A stretch of DNA of 64,000 nucleotides from Polynucleobacter sp. AM-25C3 (GTDB lineage: Bacteria; Pseudomonadota; Gammaproteobacteria; Burkholderiales; Burkholderiaceae), in the NCBI RefSeq assembly GCF_018882335.1, contig NZ_JACVOS010000009.1:37166-101165 (forward strand), read 5' to 3'. Position 1 is the first letter of the stretch, and each line of letters begins with the position of its first letter. The position numbers and the translations under genes were made by a program. The notes below the pieces were generated by a model. That model made no database searches and had not been told where the DNA came from. It saw only the letters and a program-made list of their open reading frames with translations. This document shows positions 55,186 to 64,000 of the stretch, piece by piece.

Positions 55186-55488
55186 ATGGAATTAACCCCG
55201 CGTGAAAAAGATAAGTTACTCATATTTACCGCCGCACTTTTAGCTGAGAGGCGTAAGGCGAGAGGTCTAAAGTTGAACTACCCAGAATCAGTTGCTTTAA
55301 TTAGTGCTGCAATCATGGAGGGTGCTCGCGATGGCAAAACCGTTGCTCAGTTAATGCATGAGGGACAAACTATTCTCGGTCGTGATGACGTAATGGATGG
55401 TATTCCAGAGATGATTCCAGATATTCAGGTGGAAGCCACCTTTCCGGACGGAACAAAACTAGTTACCGTTCATAACCCCATTAATTAG
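55186..55488 (+). CDS. ureA: Urease gamma subunit
   Basis: 100 aa, the standard length; [20 protein letters not shown] and [20 protein letters not shown] are invariant urease-gamma segments. Forms the (UreABC)3 enzyme with UreB and UreC. AAAGGTG precedes the ATG. Confidence 0.97.
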   Translation: MELTPREKDKLLIFTAALLAERRKARGLKLNYPESVALISAAIMEGARDGKTVAQLMHEGQTILGRDDVMDGIPEMIPDIQVEATFPDGTKLVTVHNPIN

Positions 55489-55496
55489 GAATTGAG

Positions 55497-56129
55497 ATGA
55501 CCATTCGCATGAAAAAATTATTATTAGCTACTAGCTTAGTTACGGGTATGCTTTTCTCAGGTCTAGCTTTTTCTCACCCAGGGCATGATGCTTCGGTGAG
55601 TTTTATGTCAGGCTTTACGCATCCATTCAGTGGGTTTGATCACTTTTTAGTAATCGTGCTTGTGGGCTTTTGGAGTGCCTTCACGCTGAAAAAAATCTGG
55701 TTTGGCCCATTCGCTTTTATATTGGGCATGTTTCTTGGGGCTCTTGCGGGACTAAGTGGCCTACCCCTTAATTTCTTTGAATTTGGCATTGCCGCTTCAG
55801 TCATTGCTATTGGCATCTTGCTTTTGGTTAAAAATAAATACCCAACTAATGCGATTCTTTCTTTGATTGGGGCTTTTGGGGTATTTCATGGCTTTGCCCA
55901 TGCTCAAGTATTTTCAAGTGCGTCCCTGGGAATTTCCTTGATCTCTAAAGATATGGCAGGTTTACTTTTGGCAACAGCGATCCTGCACTTAAGCGGCACT
56001 CTGTTGGTTAAGCTTCTGAAGGATAAAACTACCATCATTGCAAGGATCACTGGGTTTGCTAGTGTGATCTATGGTTGGGTATTAATTAGTCAACTCTCGT
56101 TTGCTTTGCTTGGCGGTGCTTCTGTATGA
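55497..56129 (+). CDS. ureJ: HupE/UreJ-family nickel permease-like protein
   Basis: 210 aa with a signal peptide followed by [11 protein letters not shown] and about six helices containing [20 protein letters not shown] and a HGFAHAQVF motif. These His-rich motifs define HupE/UreJ, thought to import nickel for hydrogenase or urease. Inserted between ureA and ureB, as in several betaproteobacteria; ATGA overlap with ureB. Confidence 0.9.
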   Translation: MTIRMKKLLLATSLVTGMLFSGLAFSHPGHDASVSFMSGFTHPFSGFDHFLVIVLVGFWSAFTLKKIWFGPFAFILGMFLGALAGLSGLPLNFFEFGIAASVIAIGILLLVKNKYPTNAILSLIGAFGVFHGFAHAQVFSSASLGISLISKDMAGLLLATAILHLSGTLLVKLLKDKTTIIARITGFASVIYGWVLISQLSFALLGGASV

Positions 56130-56464
56130 GTTCTTCCGCTAATTCAAATAGTCAACGCTTCATACCCGGTCAAATGTTTGTTGAACCCGGGGATATTGAA
56201 TTTAATGTAGGCCGAAAAACGCTTTCACTTGAGGTCTCTAACAGTGGTGATCGTCCAATTCAAATTGGCTCGCATTTTCATTTCTTTGAAGTTAATGATG
56301 CATTGTTGTTTGCTCGTGAACAAGCAAAAGGAATGCGTCTCAATATTGTGGCTGGTACAGCTGTTCGTTTTGAACCTGGTCAAAAGCGCACTATTGAGTT
56401 AGTTGAAATATCGGGTGACAAGAAGATTTTTGGCTTTGCCGGGCGTGTTATGGGGGATGTGTAA
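56126..56464 (+). CDS. ureB: Urease beta subunit
   Basis: 112 aa; [19 protein letters not shown] and [18 protein letters not shown] are the invariant segments of urease beta. Stop and ureC start overlap by one base (TAATG). Confidence 0.97.
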   Translation: MSSSANSNSQRFIPGQMFVEPGDIEFNVGRKTLSLEVSNSGDRPIQIGSHFHFFEVNDALLFAREQAKGMRLNIVAGTAVRFEPGQKRTIELVEISGDKKIFGFAGRVMGDV

Positions 56465-58167
56465 TGGCTAAGATTAGTCGTCAAGCTTATGCCGAGATGT
56501 TCGGACCTACCGTTGGTGATCGGCTTAGGTTAGCTGATACCGGTCTTTTAATAGAGATTGAAAAAGACTTCACCATTTATGGAGAAGAGGTCAAATTTGG
56601 CGGCGGTAAAGTGATTCGTGATGGAATGGGTCAAAGCCAACGAGAGTCAAAGGATTGCGCTGATACCGTGATCACCAATGCAGTGATCATCGATCACTGG
56701 GGTATTGTCAAAGCCGATATCTCGATTAAAAATGGATATATTTCTAATATTGGTAAAGCAGGCAATCCTGATATTCAACCTGGGATTACTTCGGTCATTG
56801 GTCCTGGGACCGAAATTATTGCGGGCGAGGGGATGATTGTGACTGCTGGTGGAATTGATACCCATATCCACTTCATATGTCCCCAGCAAATTGAAGAGGC
56901 TTTGATGTCTGGTGTGACCACCATGATTGGCGGTGGTACTGGCCCGGCAACAGGAACTTTTGCAACTACTTGCACTCCAGGGCCTTGGCATATTCAACGA
57001 ATGCTGCAGTCGATTGATGCTTATCCTATGAATATTGGTTTGCTGGGTAAAGGTAATGCAAGTTTGCCTGCTGGATTGCGCGAACAGGTAGATGCTGGCG
57101 CGATTGGATTGAAGCTTCATGAAGATTGGGGTACAACCCCGGCTGCAATCGATTGTTGTTTGGGTGTAGCTGATGAGACGGATACTCAAGTGGCTATCCA
57201 CACAGACACCTTGAACGAATCTGGTTTTGTTGAGACAACCTTGGCGGCCTTTAAGGGACGAACCATTCACACATATCACACCGAAGGTGCGGGTGGTGGC
57301 CATGCACCTGACATTATTCGCGCATGCGGGGAATCCAATGTCTTGCCGTCTTCAACAAATCCCACTAGGCCATTTACAGTCAATACCCTAGATGAGCATT
57401 TAGATATGTTGATGGTCTGCCATCACCTTGATGCCTCTATTGCTGAAGATATTGCCTTCGCAGAATCTCGTATTCGTCGTGAAACGATTGCCGCAGAGGA
57501 TATCTTGCACGATCTCGGCGCTTTTTCCATGCTTTCATCAGATTCCCAGGCGATGGGTCGAGTTGGTGAGGTCATTATTCGTACATGGCAAACTGCTGAC
57601 AAGATGAAAGCGCAGCGTGGTTTATTGCCTGGCGATACCAATCAGAATGATAACTTCCGGGTTAAGCGCTATATTTCAAAGTACACCATTAATCCTGCGA
57701 TTACACATGGTATCTCTCATGTAGTTGGCTCGATTGAGGTGGGCAAGTACGCAGATTTAGTCTTTTGGAAGCCAGCCTTCTTCGGTGTGAAGCCTTCATT
57801 GATATTGAAAGGTGGTTCTATCGCAGCTGCTGCCATGGGTGACCCGAACGCATCCATTCCAACGCCACAACCTGTCCACTATAGAAATATGTTCGCCGGA
57901 ATAGGGCAGGGAATTCGGCATAGCTCTTTAACCTTTATTTCTCAATCAGCCATGCATGCCAATATTCGTGATGCTTATGGACTGGAGAAGCAGGTAGAAG
58001 CAGTAAAAAATTGCCGCTCTATTACTAAAGCAGACATGATTCATAACGATTGGCAGCCAAATATCACAGTTGATCCTGAAACGTATCAGGTTATTGCTAA
58101 CGGTGAATTGCTTACTTGCGAGCCAGCTAAATCATTGCCAATGGCTCAACGCTATTTCTTGTTTTAG
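56464..58167 (+). CDS. ureC: Urease alpha (catalytic) subunit
   Basis: 567 aa, full length. Nickel ligands are seen in [20 protein letters not shown] and [12 protein letters not shown]; the carbamylated Lys is Lys217 ([10 protein letters not shown]); the mobile flap with catalytic Cys/His reads [20 protein letters not shown]; the last ligand is in [11 protein letters not shown]. Every catalytic residue expected is present, so an active urease is predicted. Confidence 0.98.
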   Translation: MAKISRQAYAEMFGPTVGDRLRLADTGLLIEIEKDFTIYGEEVKFGGGKVIRDGMGQSQRESKDCADTVITNAVIIDHWGIVKADISIKNGYISNIGKAGNPDIQPGITSVIGPGTEIIAGEGMIVTAGGIDTHIHFICPQQIEEALMSGVTTMIGGGTGPATGTFATTCTPGPWHIQRMLQSIDAYPMNIGLLGKGNASLPAGLREQVDAGAIGLKLHEDWGTTPAAIDCCLGVADETDTQVAIHTDTLNESGFVETTLAAFKGRTIHTYHTEGAGGGHAPDIIRACGESNVLPSSTNPTRPFTVNTLDEHLDMLMVCHHLDASIAEDIAFAESRIRRETIAAEDILHDLGAFSMLSSDSQAMGRVGEVIIRTWQTADKMKAQRGLLPGDTNQNDNFRVKRYISKYTINPAITHGISHVVGSIEVGKYADLVFWKPAFFGVKPSLILKGGSIAAAAMGDPNASIPTPQPVHYRNMFAGIGQGIRHSSLTFISQSAMHANIRDAYGLEKQVEAVKNCRSITKADMIHNDWQPNITVDPETYQVIANGELLTCEPAKSLPMAQRYFLF

Positions 58168-58175
58168 GAAAATAC

Positions 58176-58769
58176 ATGTCAGAACCAATTCGTGTTGAAA
58201 AAATTATTCCCAAAAGCCAAGGATTGGCAAAGGCAGTTTTGGCCAGGGCGGTGGAATTAAAGCTACCCTTTGAATCTCGTAATAAAAGCCGTTTCTCAGA
58301 AACACTTTCCGATGGACGTGAAGCCCATTTTTTCTTGCCCAGAGGAAATGTACTGGTTGATGGGGATGTCTTAGTTGCAGATGATGGCTCAATGATTAAA
58401 GTTTCTGCCGCCAATCAAGAGGTGGTTACGATTGCTTCTAGCGATGCCCATCAGTTAATGAGAGCGGCATATCACCTCGGGAATCGCCATATTCCAGTGC
58501 AAGTGGGCGAGGGTTTTTTACGTATTGAGCCAGACTCAGTGCTTGAGGGGATGATTTCGCAATTGGGATTGGATGCCAAGCATGAGTTGGCTCCGTTTGA
58601 ACCTGAAACGGGCGCTTATGGTGGCGGTCATCGACACAGTCATGCTGAGACCTTCGATAGCGACTATGCACTAGCCCAGAAAGTCTATTCCGATCACGAA
58701 AAGCCACATGTTCATGGGCCTGGTTGCTCTCATCATCATGGCGATCACGAGCATCCCCATGAGCATTGA
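58176..58769 (+). CDS. ureE: Urease accessory nickel chaperone UreE
   Basis: 197 aa. N-terminal peptide-binding domain and central metal-binding domain ([13 protein letters not shown] with the conserved His) followed by a long His-rich tail: about 13 His in the last 48 residues, ending HEHPHEH. The tail should store or sequester Ni(II). Overlaps ureF. Confidence 0.94.
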   Translation: MSEPIRVEKIIPKSQGLAKAVLARAVELKLPFESRNKSRFSETLSDGREAHFFLPRGNVLVDGDVLVADDGSMIKVSAANQEVVTIASSDAHQLMRAAYHLGNRHIPVQVGEGFLRIEPDSVLEGMISQLGLDAKHELAPFEPETGAYGGGHRHSHAETFDSDYALAQKVYSDHEKPHVHGPGCSHHHGDHEHPHEH

Positions 58770-59451
58770 TCTCAACGAAATTACTGCATTAATGCAGTTG
58801 GCATCACCAGCGTTGCCGATTGGCGGATATAGCTATTCTCAAGGTCTGGAGGCCGCGATTGACTCTGGCTTGGTGCGAGATGCTTTCACTGCAGAATCTT
58901 GGATTGAAGATGTATTTCTAGGTGTATTTGCAAGATCTGAGGCGCCACTTTGGCTGTTAAGTTATCAAGCTTGGAAAGATAATCAGATCAATGATGTAAG
59001 GCATCTGAATGAGTACTTCTTGGCAAGTCGTGAAACCTCTGAGCTACGATCAGAAGCAGAGCAAATGGGGTGGTCTTTATTGCAGATTGCTCAATCATTA
59101 GGTTGGGGCGGTGATAGCCTAGCACAATTAGCCGACATCAAACCTCTGTCATTATTGATTGCTCATACTTACGCTTGTCTTCATCTCAATATCCAATCTC
59201 AGAACGGCTTGGCAGCCTATGCCTTTTCTTGGATTGAGAACCAAGTTGCCGCCTCTTTGAAAGCCATTCCACTAGGACAAGTTGCAGGACAGCAGGCTTT
59301 AACTAAGATTCGTTTACTGGTTCCTGAGATGGTTGAAGAAGCTAAGCGCAGAGCCAAATCAGATTTATCAATGGTTGATAATTTTTCACCGATGTTAGCC
59401 ATCCTTTCCTCTAGGCACGAAACCCAATATTCCCGATTATTCCGTTCATAA
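58759..59451 (+). CDS. ureF: Urease accessory protein UreF
   Basis: About 230 aa all-helical protein; [19 protein letters not shown] and SREASELR-like ASRETSELR are UreF signatures. Works as GTPase gate in the UreDFG complex. The frame is open from 58708 but the family start is ATG 58759, which overlaps the end of ureE by 11 bp. Confidence 0.92.
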   Translation: MSIDLNEITALMQLASPALPIGGYSYSQGLEAAIDSGLVRDAFTAESWIEDVFLGVFARSEAPLWLLSYQAWKDNQINDVRHLNEYFLASRETSELRSEAEQMGWSLLQIAQSLGWGGDSLAQLADIKPLSLLIAHTYACLHLNIQSQNGLAAYAFSWIENQVAASLKAIPLGQVAGQQALTKIRLLVPEMVEEAKRRAKSDLSMVDNFSPMLAILSSRHETQYSRLFRS

Positions 59452-59461
59452 AAAATAAATC

Positions 59462-60082
59462 ATGAGAACTAAAAAGAATCCCCCGTTGCGCGTTGGTATT
59501 GGTGGCCCAGTAGGTTCTGGCAAGACAACTTTGCTTGAGATGCTCTGTAAGGCTATGCGGGACCAATATGATTTGGTAGTGATTACTAATGACATCTACA
59601 CCAAAGAAGATCAGCGCTTACTAACAGTTGCTGGCGCTTTAGACCCCGACCGAATTATGGGTGTAGAGACGGGTGGATGTCCTCATACTGCTATTCGCGA
59701 GGATGCTTCCATCAACTTAGAGGCAGTAGATCGCATGCAAAAACAATTTCCTGACGTGGATATTATTTTTATTGAATCAGGCGGGGATAATTTAGCTGCT
59801 ACCTTTAGCCCTGAGCTTTCTGACTTGACAATCTATGTGATTGATGTTGCCGGGGGTGAAAAAATTCCTCGTAAAGGTGGTCCTGGAATTACGCGATCTG
59901 ATTTACTGGTAATCAATAAGGCTGACCTTGCCCCTTATGTTGGAGCGTCGCTTCCCATCATGGAGTCTGACGCTAAAAAGATGCGTGGTGACAGACCTTT
60001 CATTATGGGCAGTGTTAAATCGGGTGATGGATTAAAAGAAATTATTAAATTCATTGAACTAAAAGGATTGCTTACGAATTAA
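59462..60082 (+). CDS. ureG: Urease accessory GTPase UreG
   Basis: 206 aa SIMIBI GTPase. Walker [10 protein letters not shown] (14-22), the CPH-type nickel site reads [11 protein letters not shown], and [17 protein letters not shown] and [13 protein letters not shown] are conserved. Hydrolyses GTP during nickel delivery to UreC. Confidence 0.97.
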   Translation: MRTKKNPPLRVGIGGPVGSGKTTLLEMLCKAMRDQYDLVVITNDIYTKEDQRLLTVAGALDPDRIMGVETGGCPHTAIREDASINLEAVDRMQKQFPDVDIIFIESGGDNLAATFSPELSDLTIYVIDVAGGEKIPRKGGPGITRSDLLVINKADLAPYVGASLPIMESDAKKMRGDRPFIMGSVKSGDGLKEIIKFIELKGLLTN

Positions 60083-60086
60083 TTTT

Positions 60087-60944
60087 ATGAATTTTGTCTT
60101 AAGGTTTTTAGCTACAAGTGTTTTAGCCATTCTTGGCACACCATCCGGACATGCCCACGGGATTGCTGGAAATCGATACTTCCCACCAACCATTGTTGTT
60201 GAGGACCCCTATGCGGCGAATGAAGTGCATGCTGTAGTTGGGAAATCGGCAAATATTGGCGCCGGCAACACTAATACGGATTCTGGGAATGTTGGTTTAG
60301 TAGGTATTGGTATTGAACCCTTAGATGGTTTTGGAATTGCTATCAATGGTCTTTATCGATCGCCAAACGGTAATTTAACGCCTCAAACAGCTGGATTTGA
60401 TAATCTCTACTATGTAGTGAAGCAAGAGCTTCTGATTAGCGATACTCACGAGTTTGCTGTTTCATTTGGGGTTTTAGGGCAGGTTGGTAAAACTGGCTCT
60501 AGCAGTGGCGATGCCTATTCGACTTATGCACCTTCAATTTTTTATGCAAAGGGTTTTGGCGATTTGCCAAATTCGCTATCCTTTCTAAAACCACTAGCGT
60601 TAACTGGTGTGCTGGGATACCAAATCCCAACAGAACAATCTCAACCAAAAGTATTTAATTGGGGATTTACTGTCCAATATAGTTTGCCTTACTTAAATCA
60701 ATTTGTTCAAAAAACAGGGTGGAGTGATTTTATTAATCGCCTAGTTCCCGTAATTGAACTTCCAATGCAAACATGTTTATCTGGAAGATGCTCTGGTCAG
60801 GTTATTGGTTCGATCAACCCTGGAATCATTTGGGTTGGTGATGGCTTTAATATTTCTGCCGAGGCAGTGTTTCCTGTTAATAGTCAGTCAGGCGCTTCTA
60901 ACGGAGTTCTATTTCAGATTCACAAGTACCTAGGAAATGAATGA
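60087..60944 (+). CDS. Exported protein of unknown function, predicted barrel-like
   Basis: 285 aa with a signal peptide ending near SGHA, so the mature protein would start with HGIAGNRYFPPT, a His near the N-terminus. The rest alternates polar and hydrophobic residues with many Gly and Tyr, as in outer-membrane or beta-rich periplasmic proteins; two Cys in TCLSGRCSG could form a disulfide. I recognise no family. It starts 4 bp after ureG, so it belongs to the urease operon, where passage or binding of nickel or urea across the outer membrane is a reasonable but untested guess. It ends before repeat copy 2. Confidence 0.65.
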   Translation: MNFVLRFLATSVLAILGTPSGHAHGIAGNRYFPPTIVVEDPYAANEVHAVVGKSANIGAGNTNTDSGNVGLVGIGIEPLDGFGIAINGLYRSPNGNLTPQTAGFDNLYYVVKQELLISDTHEFAVSFGVLGQVGKTGSSSGDAYSTYAPSIFYAKGFGDLPNSLSFLKPLALTGVLGYQIPTEQSQPKVFNWGFTVQYSLPYLNQFVQKTGWSDFINRLVPVIELPMQTCLSGRCSGQVIGSINPGIIWVGDGFNISAEAVFPVNSQSGASNGVLFQIHKYLGNE

Positions 60945-61060
60945 TTGGCTCAGTACCAATATTAAATTCAGACGTATTTTCAATATGGAGAATAAGTTAA
61001 GCATACTAAAATCTTCAGTAATTTAATAATGATAAAAAGTGCCTGTGAACCCTAAAAGCA
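60945..61060. other. AT-rich gap between the urease operon and repeat copy 2, no gene seen
   Basis: No coding frame, hairpin or promoter could be supported here. Confidence 0.5.
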
Positions 61061-61250
61061 AGAAGAGATTGTGCACTGCACCAATGATGGATGGGGGCGA
61101 CATGGCCATCTAAGTCATATAAATAAAGGCTCTTACTTTTTAAAATTCAATTTAGGGTAAATTTAGGACAAGAATTTAATATCTTATTTTGCTGAAAAGT
61201 GCCTTATATCTACACGTCCCAAAGAATGTTTATCAAACTAGCCAAGGGCT
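61061..61250 (+). repeat. Direct repeat copy 2 (dusA-like att repeat), right flank of the urea cluster
   Basis: 190 bp, about 87 per cent identical to 48260-48450 in the same orientation. It opens with a frame reading KKRLCTAPMMD then GGDMAI and stop (61060-61113), again like the DusA N-terminus broken after MMD. The central part recurs as copy 3 at 63475-63517. Confidence 0.85.
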
Positions 61251-61347
61251 GCTAACGGCCAATATGAGCCCATTGAAAATCTTGTACTAAATTATCACAT
61301 TTGGCCTATCCAAATATCTGAATAAGGCTGAAAATCGATTAAGTCTT
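61251..61347. other. Upstream region of the TonB receptor gene
   Basis: AT-rich, no Fur-like or other recognisable operator and no clear promoter motif identified. Confidence 0.4.
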
Positions 61348-63393
61348 ATGCGCCAAATCATTATTTTTCTTCTGGTTAACCTAAATTTGCTGAAATTGTA
61401 TGCGGCAGAGCCTCAATTCGATGACTCTTTGAGTGCTACATCTACTGGAAAAGTCAGCACAGTCATTGGTGGGGTTGAGTCTGCTTCTGAAGGCGTTATT
61501 TCATCTACTCAAATTGAAAGTCAGGGTCAAGTACGTCCAGCAGATGTTTTGGAGTTTATTCCAGGTGTAGTGGTTACCCAGCATTCAGGGGATGGTAAAG
61601 CTAATCAATACTTTTTACGGGGTTTTAACTTAGACCATGGGACGGACTTTTTAACTCGGATTGAGGGGATGCCTGTTAATTTGCCGTCGAATGCTCATGG
61701 TCAAGGTTATATGGACTTGAATTTTCTAATTCCAGAGGTAATTGGTCAGATTGATTACAGAAAAGGGCCTTATTACTCGGATACAGGAGACTTTTCTTCG
61801 GCAGGTTCATCTAATATTTTTTACAAAAATAAACTCGACACGAATTTTGGTTTAGCTACTGTTGGGTCTAATAACTATAAACGCTTGTTATCGGCTGGAT
61901 CAATGGTAGTTAACGAGACGGGTAATTTAATGGGCGCTTTAGAGGTTCTTCGTAATGATGGCCCCTGGGAAAATCCTGAGGGGGTTAAAAAGCTTAATGG
62001 GCTCTTAAAATATAGTGATCATATTGGTGGCGATAAGATTTCACTCTTAGCTATGGGCTATAGAAACTCGTGGAATTCGACCGACCAAGTCCCATTGGGG
62101 GCAATTAGCAGTGGAATTGTTAATCGCCACGGGGCAATTGATCCTTCTGATGGCGGCACCACCTCAAGATATAGTCTCTCAGGTTTATGGCGACGAGATT
62201 TAGACGATGGCTATGCAGAGGTATCCCTTTATTACCTTCGCTATCAGCTACAACTTTTTTCAAACTTTACCTACTATCTCAATGATCCTATTAATGGAGA
62301 CCAGTTTTCACAGACAGATAACCGCAATACTTATGGAGGGCAAGCTCAAAGGGTGTGGTTAGGAAATTTAGCTGGACTAGCAATGAGTAACACTTTGGGC
62401 TATCAGCTTCGTCAAGATCGAATCCAAGTGGGGTTGAATAATACAAAACAACAACAAGTTTTGAGTAATGTTCGAGAAGATAGTGTTGTTCAAACTAGCA
62501 ATAGTCTTTTCGCTGAAAATGATATTGAATGGCAGCCTTGGTTCCACAGCAAGATTGGTGGTAGATACGATCAATATGCATTTAATGTTGGTAGTAATAT
62601 CTCACAAAATTCAGGGACAAGTAATTCGGGTATTTTTTCTCCGAAAGCCACTTTGACTTTGGGACCTTTTTATAAAACAAACTTTTATTTGAACTATGGA
62701 CAAGGTTTTCATAGTAATGATGCTCGTGGCACCGTGATTAAAGTTGATCCTAGTAATACGGTAGTTCCGTTAAATCCAGTCCCCGGGCTTGTAAAGACAA
62801 CAGGTTATGAATTTGGCATTCGCTCGCTAGCGATAAAAAATCTAGAAACCTCTTTAGCCTTGTGGCAGTTAAATATAGGCTCGGAATTAGTTTTTGCTGG
62901 GGACGCTGGTATTACTGAGCCTAATCGTCCGAGCCAGAGAAAGGGTATTGAGTGGTCCAATCACTATACGCCACTATCATGGTTTGCATTAGATGGAAAC
63001 TTTACCTATACCAAGGCTCGTTATATTGATGGAGATCCCCTTGGTTATTTTGTACCAGGATCCGTAGGATTAACTGGATCAATCATGGCTGATTTTCGTA
63101 AAGGTCCTTGGTCAGGCGGGGTTCAATGGCGTTATATTGGACCTAGCCCCCTTATAGAAAATGGTAGTGTTTATTCTAGCTCTGCCAGCGTATTTAACGG
63201 TAGAGTGAAATATGAAGTTACGCCTAAGGTGTATTTAACGCTTGATGTATTTAATTTGTTTAATCAACAGGCGAATGATATTTCCTATTACTATCAGTCA
63301 AGGGCTGCGCCCAAACTTCCCGCCAGTTCAGATATAGCCATTCATCCCGCAGAATCTCGAAGCTATAGGGCAACTCTTACATATAATTTTTGA
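61348..63393 (+). CDS. TonB-dependent outer-membrane receptor
   Basis: 681 aa. A signal peptide ends near LYAAEP; the plug domain holds IESQGQVRPADVLEFIPGVV, YFLRGFNLDHGTDF and RIEGMPVNLPSNAHGQGYMD; the barrel ends with a terminal Phe (ATLTYNF). Imports a scarce ligand, with energy from TonB-ExbBD encoded elsewhere. Lying next to the urease operon, nickel is a plausible ligand, but it is separated from it by repeat copy 2 and there is no direct sequence proof. No strong ribosome site was seen before the ATG. Confidence 0.87.
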   Translation: MRQIIIFLLVNLNLLKLYAAEPQFDDSLSATSTGKVSTVIGGVESASEGVISSTQIESQGQVRPADVLEFIPGVVVTQHSGDGKANQYFLRGFNLDHGTDFLTRIEGMPVNLPSNAHGQGYMDLNFLIPEVIGQIDYRKGPYYSDTGDFSSAGSSNIFYKNKLDTNFGLATVGSNNYKRLLSAGSMVVNETGNLMGALEVLRNDGPWENPEGVKKLNGLLKYSDHIGGDKISLLAMGYRNSWNSTDQVPLGAISSGIVNRHGAIDPSDGGTTSRYSLSGLWRRDLDDGYAEVSLYYLRYQLQLFSNFTYYLNDPINGDQFSQTDNRNTYGGQAQRVWLGNLAGLAMSNTLGYQLRQDRIQVGLNNTKQQQVLSNVREDSVVQTSNSLFAENDIEWQPWFHSKIGGRYDQYAFNVGSNISQNSGTSNSGIFSPKATLTLGPFYKTNFYLNYGQGFHSNDARGTVIKVDPSNTVVPLNPVPGLVKTTGYEFGIRSLAIKNLETSLALWQLNIGSELVFAGDAGITEPNRPSQRKGIEWSNHYTPLSWFALDGNFTYTKARYIDGDPLGYFVPGSVGLTGSIMADFRKGPWSGGVQWRYIGPSPLIENGSVYSSSASVFNGRVKYEVTPKVYLTLDVFNLFNQQANDISYYYQSRAAPKLPASSDIAIHPAESRSYRATLTYNF

Positions 63394-63474
63394 TGAGCCA
63401 AGGCTGTAATTTGATTATGTATGACAGTCCGTTTCGGGTCGAAAGCAGCCTCTTTAATGTTCAAAAGTACGATG
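63394..63474. other. Short gap after the receptor gene, nothing recognised
   Basis: No gene or hairpin supported between the receptor stop and the partial repeat. Confidence 0.4.
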
Positions 63475-63517
63475 AATTTATGGCAAATTTAGGGCAAGAA
63501 TTTAATATCTTATTTTG
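63475..63517 (+). repeat. Partial repeat copy 3
   Basis: 43 bp matching 61149-61191 (middle of copy 2) with three differences, containing AAATTTAGGGCAAGAATTTA. The dusA-like part and the right end of the repeat are missing. Confidence 0.75.
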
Positions 63518-63540
63518 TTACAAGGCGATACTAGAAATGA

Positions 63541-63816
63541 CTAGATGAGCTAAAGCTATCAAAGTCGGAATCTATTCCTGAATCATTGCCACTGAAGTCA
63601 TTGTCAAAGTTTGAATCAAAAATATGATCAGTCTCCCCGATTGAAGTGATCCACTTATTAAGAGATGCGTCTAAAAGTTATGAAGTTTTGATTCATGCCG
63701 AAAATTATGAGCTGTATTTGCCTTCTGAGGAGCTTGAAAATAGCGATGCTTCGGAGGTGCATGACTCAGAGTTGGAGGGTGAGGAAATTGATTCCCATTT
63801 CAACTATAAAACTTAA
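63541..63816 (+). pseudogene. Coding-like debris interrupted by a stop
   Basis: One forward frame reads LDELKLSKSESIPESL up to TGA at 63625-63627, then continues in the same frame as SPIEVIHLLRDASKSYEVLI and on through an acidic tail to TAA at 63816, without a good start codon. A minus-strand frame across 63533-63680 (ending DSFSSSSHF) also looks protein-like. No family recognised; the region looks like remnants between the repeat and the insertion sequence. A short protein from GTG 63646 cannot be excluded. Confidence 0.3.
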
Positions 63817-63910
63817 TAATTTTTATCCCAAACCAACCCAGCCAACAGGTTTTTCTTTATGAAGTTTTGATGGTTGGGTAATACCCCCGCCCCTTAACCT
63901 GAGTTAAAAG

Positions 63911-63947
63911 TAGAATTTCTAAGTTGTTTGATTTAAAGGAAATTCTA
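63911..63947 (+). promoter_or_regulatory. Inverted repeat hiding the transposase ribosome site
   Basis: TAGAATTTC (63911-63919) pairs with GAAATTCTA (63939-63947). The right arm covers the end of the AAAGGA ribosome site and reaches the first base of the ATG, so a transcript reading in from outside would hide the start. Confidence 0.5.
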
Positions 63948-64000
63948 TGAAAACCTCCCGCTTTACCGATAGCCAAATCATGGCCATCCTCAAACAAGCC
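63947..64000 (+). CDS. IS3-family transposase OrfA, N-terminal fragment
   Basis: The first 18 codons, MKTSRFTDSQIMAILKQA, match the opening helix of OrfA proteins of IS3-family elements (IS407/IS2-like groups), the helix-turn-helix subunit that is followed by the DDE subunit OrfB. AAAGGA lies 6 bp before the ATG. The gene continues beyond the window. Confidence 0.85.
   Translation, partial: MKTSRFTDSQIMAILKQA

Larger units (their letters stand above)
63817..64000 (+). mobile_element. Left end of an IS3-family insertion sequence (cut by window edge)
   Basis: The transposase start at 63947 marks an IS3-family element running off the window. Its left terminus must lie upstream, probably around the ACCCCCGCCCC segment at 63883-63893; the exact end and target duplication cannot be fixed because the right end is outside. 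Confidence 0.5.

Noticed and set aside
56647..57303. 218-codon minus-strand frame inside ureC
   Set aside because: Lies wholly within a perfectly conserved urease alpha gene in another frame; low-complexity His/Thr/Ser-rich shadow.
1..64000. CRISPR arrays, prophage structural genes, rRNA operons
   Set aside because: No regularly spaced short repeats, phage structural genes or rRNA-like sequence were seen on either strand.

Overview
The window reads as a stretch of chromosome from a free-living freshwater betaproteobacterium of the Burkholderiaceae, most likely Polynucleobacter or a close relative. This is inferred from gene content and order (DUF3422 protein, Bug-type binding protein, scpB-rluB-rimP-nusA-infB-rbfA-truB-typA-tex, urt-ure cluster with ureJ between ureA and ureB), from moderate GC content, and from compact operons with ATGA or TAATG start/stop overlaps. 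No rRNA, tRNA or CRISPR array was found.

Layout. 0-4.5 kb: a membrane-anchored TAXI-type binding protein, a DUF3422 protein, and a convergent flavocytochrome c sulfide dehydrogenase pair (cytochrome then flavoprotein). 4.7-8.3 kb: a translationally coupled trio of GT39 membrane glycosyltransferase, BNR/sialidase-fold protein and small membrane protein. 8.3-14.7 kb (minus): one apparent six-gene unit, fabI-chrA-MaoC-like hydratase-MmgE/PrpD-CitE-like lyase-Bug binding protein, which looks like an itaconate/citramalyl-CoA type C5-acid module. 14.8-20.4 kb: yejABEF peptide ABC transporter. 20.5-24 kb: an NlpC/P60 protein that lacks its catalytic Cys, a BrnT/BrnA toxin-antitoxin pair under a 44-bp perfect palindrome, an outer-membrane barrel and a patatin-like lipoprotein.

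24-37.2 kb is the conserved core: scpB and rluB, then a structured, terminator-ending leader in front of rimP-nusA-infB-rbfA-truB, then typA and tex. 37.2-48.2 kb is accessory: Phd/PIN toxin-antitoxin, a divergent arsenic locus (arsDA against arsR-arsC-acr3), HigBA-like pair, UspA, TSUP permease, HD-GYP phosphodiesterase, a pseudouridine synthase, an orphan HipB-like regulator and a ParD-like/ParE-like pair.

48.2-63.5 kb is the most striking part. A complete urea uptake and urease cluster (urtABCDE, ureDAJBCEFG, plus a predicted exported barrel-like protein) lies between two ~190-bp direct repeats. Each repeat begins with a fragment reading like the N-terminus of DusA (KRL..APMMD), a known integration target of one family of tyrosine integrases. 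A TonB-dependent receptor follows the second repeat and is itself followed by a 43-bp third partial copy; then come gene debris and the left end of an IS3-family element. I infer that urea/nickel use was acquired or moved as repeat-bounded modules at dusA-like att sites. Functionally, Urt imports urea, UreABC hydrolyses it, UreEFGD load nickel, and UreJ, the barrel protein and the TonB receptor are candidate nickel-entry parts.
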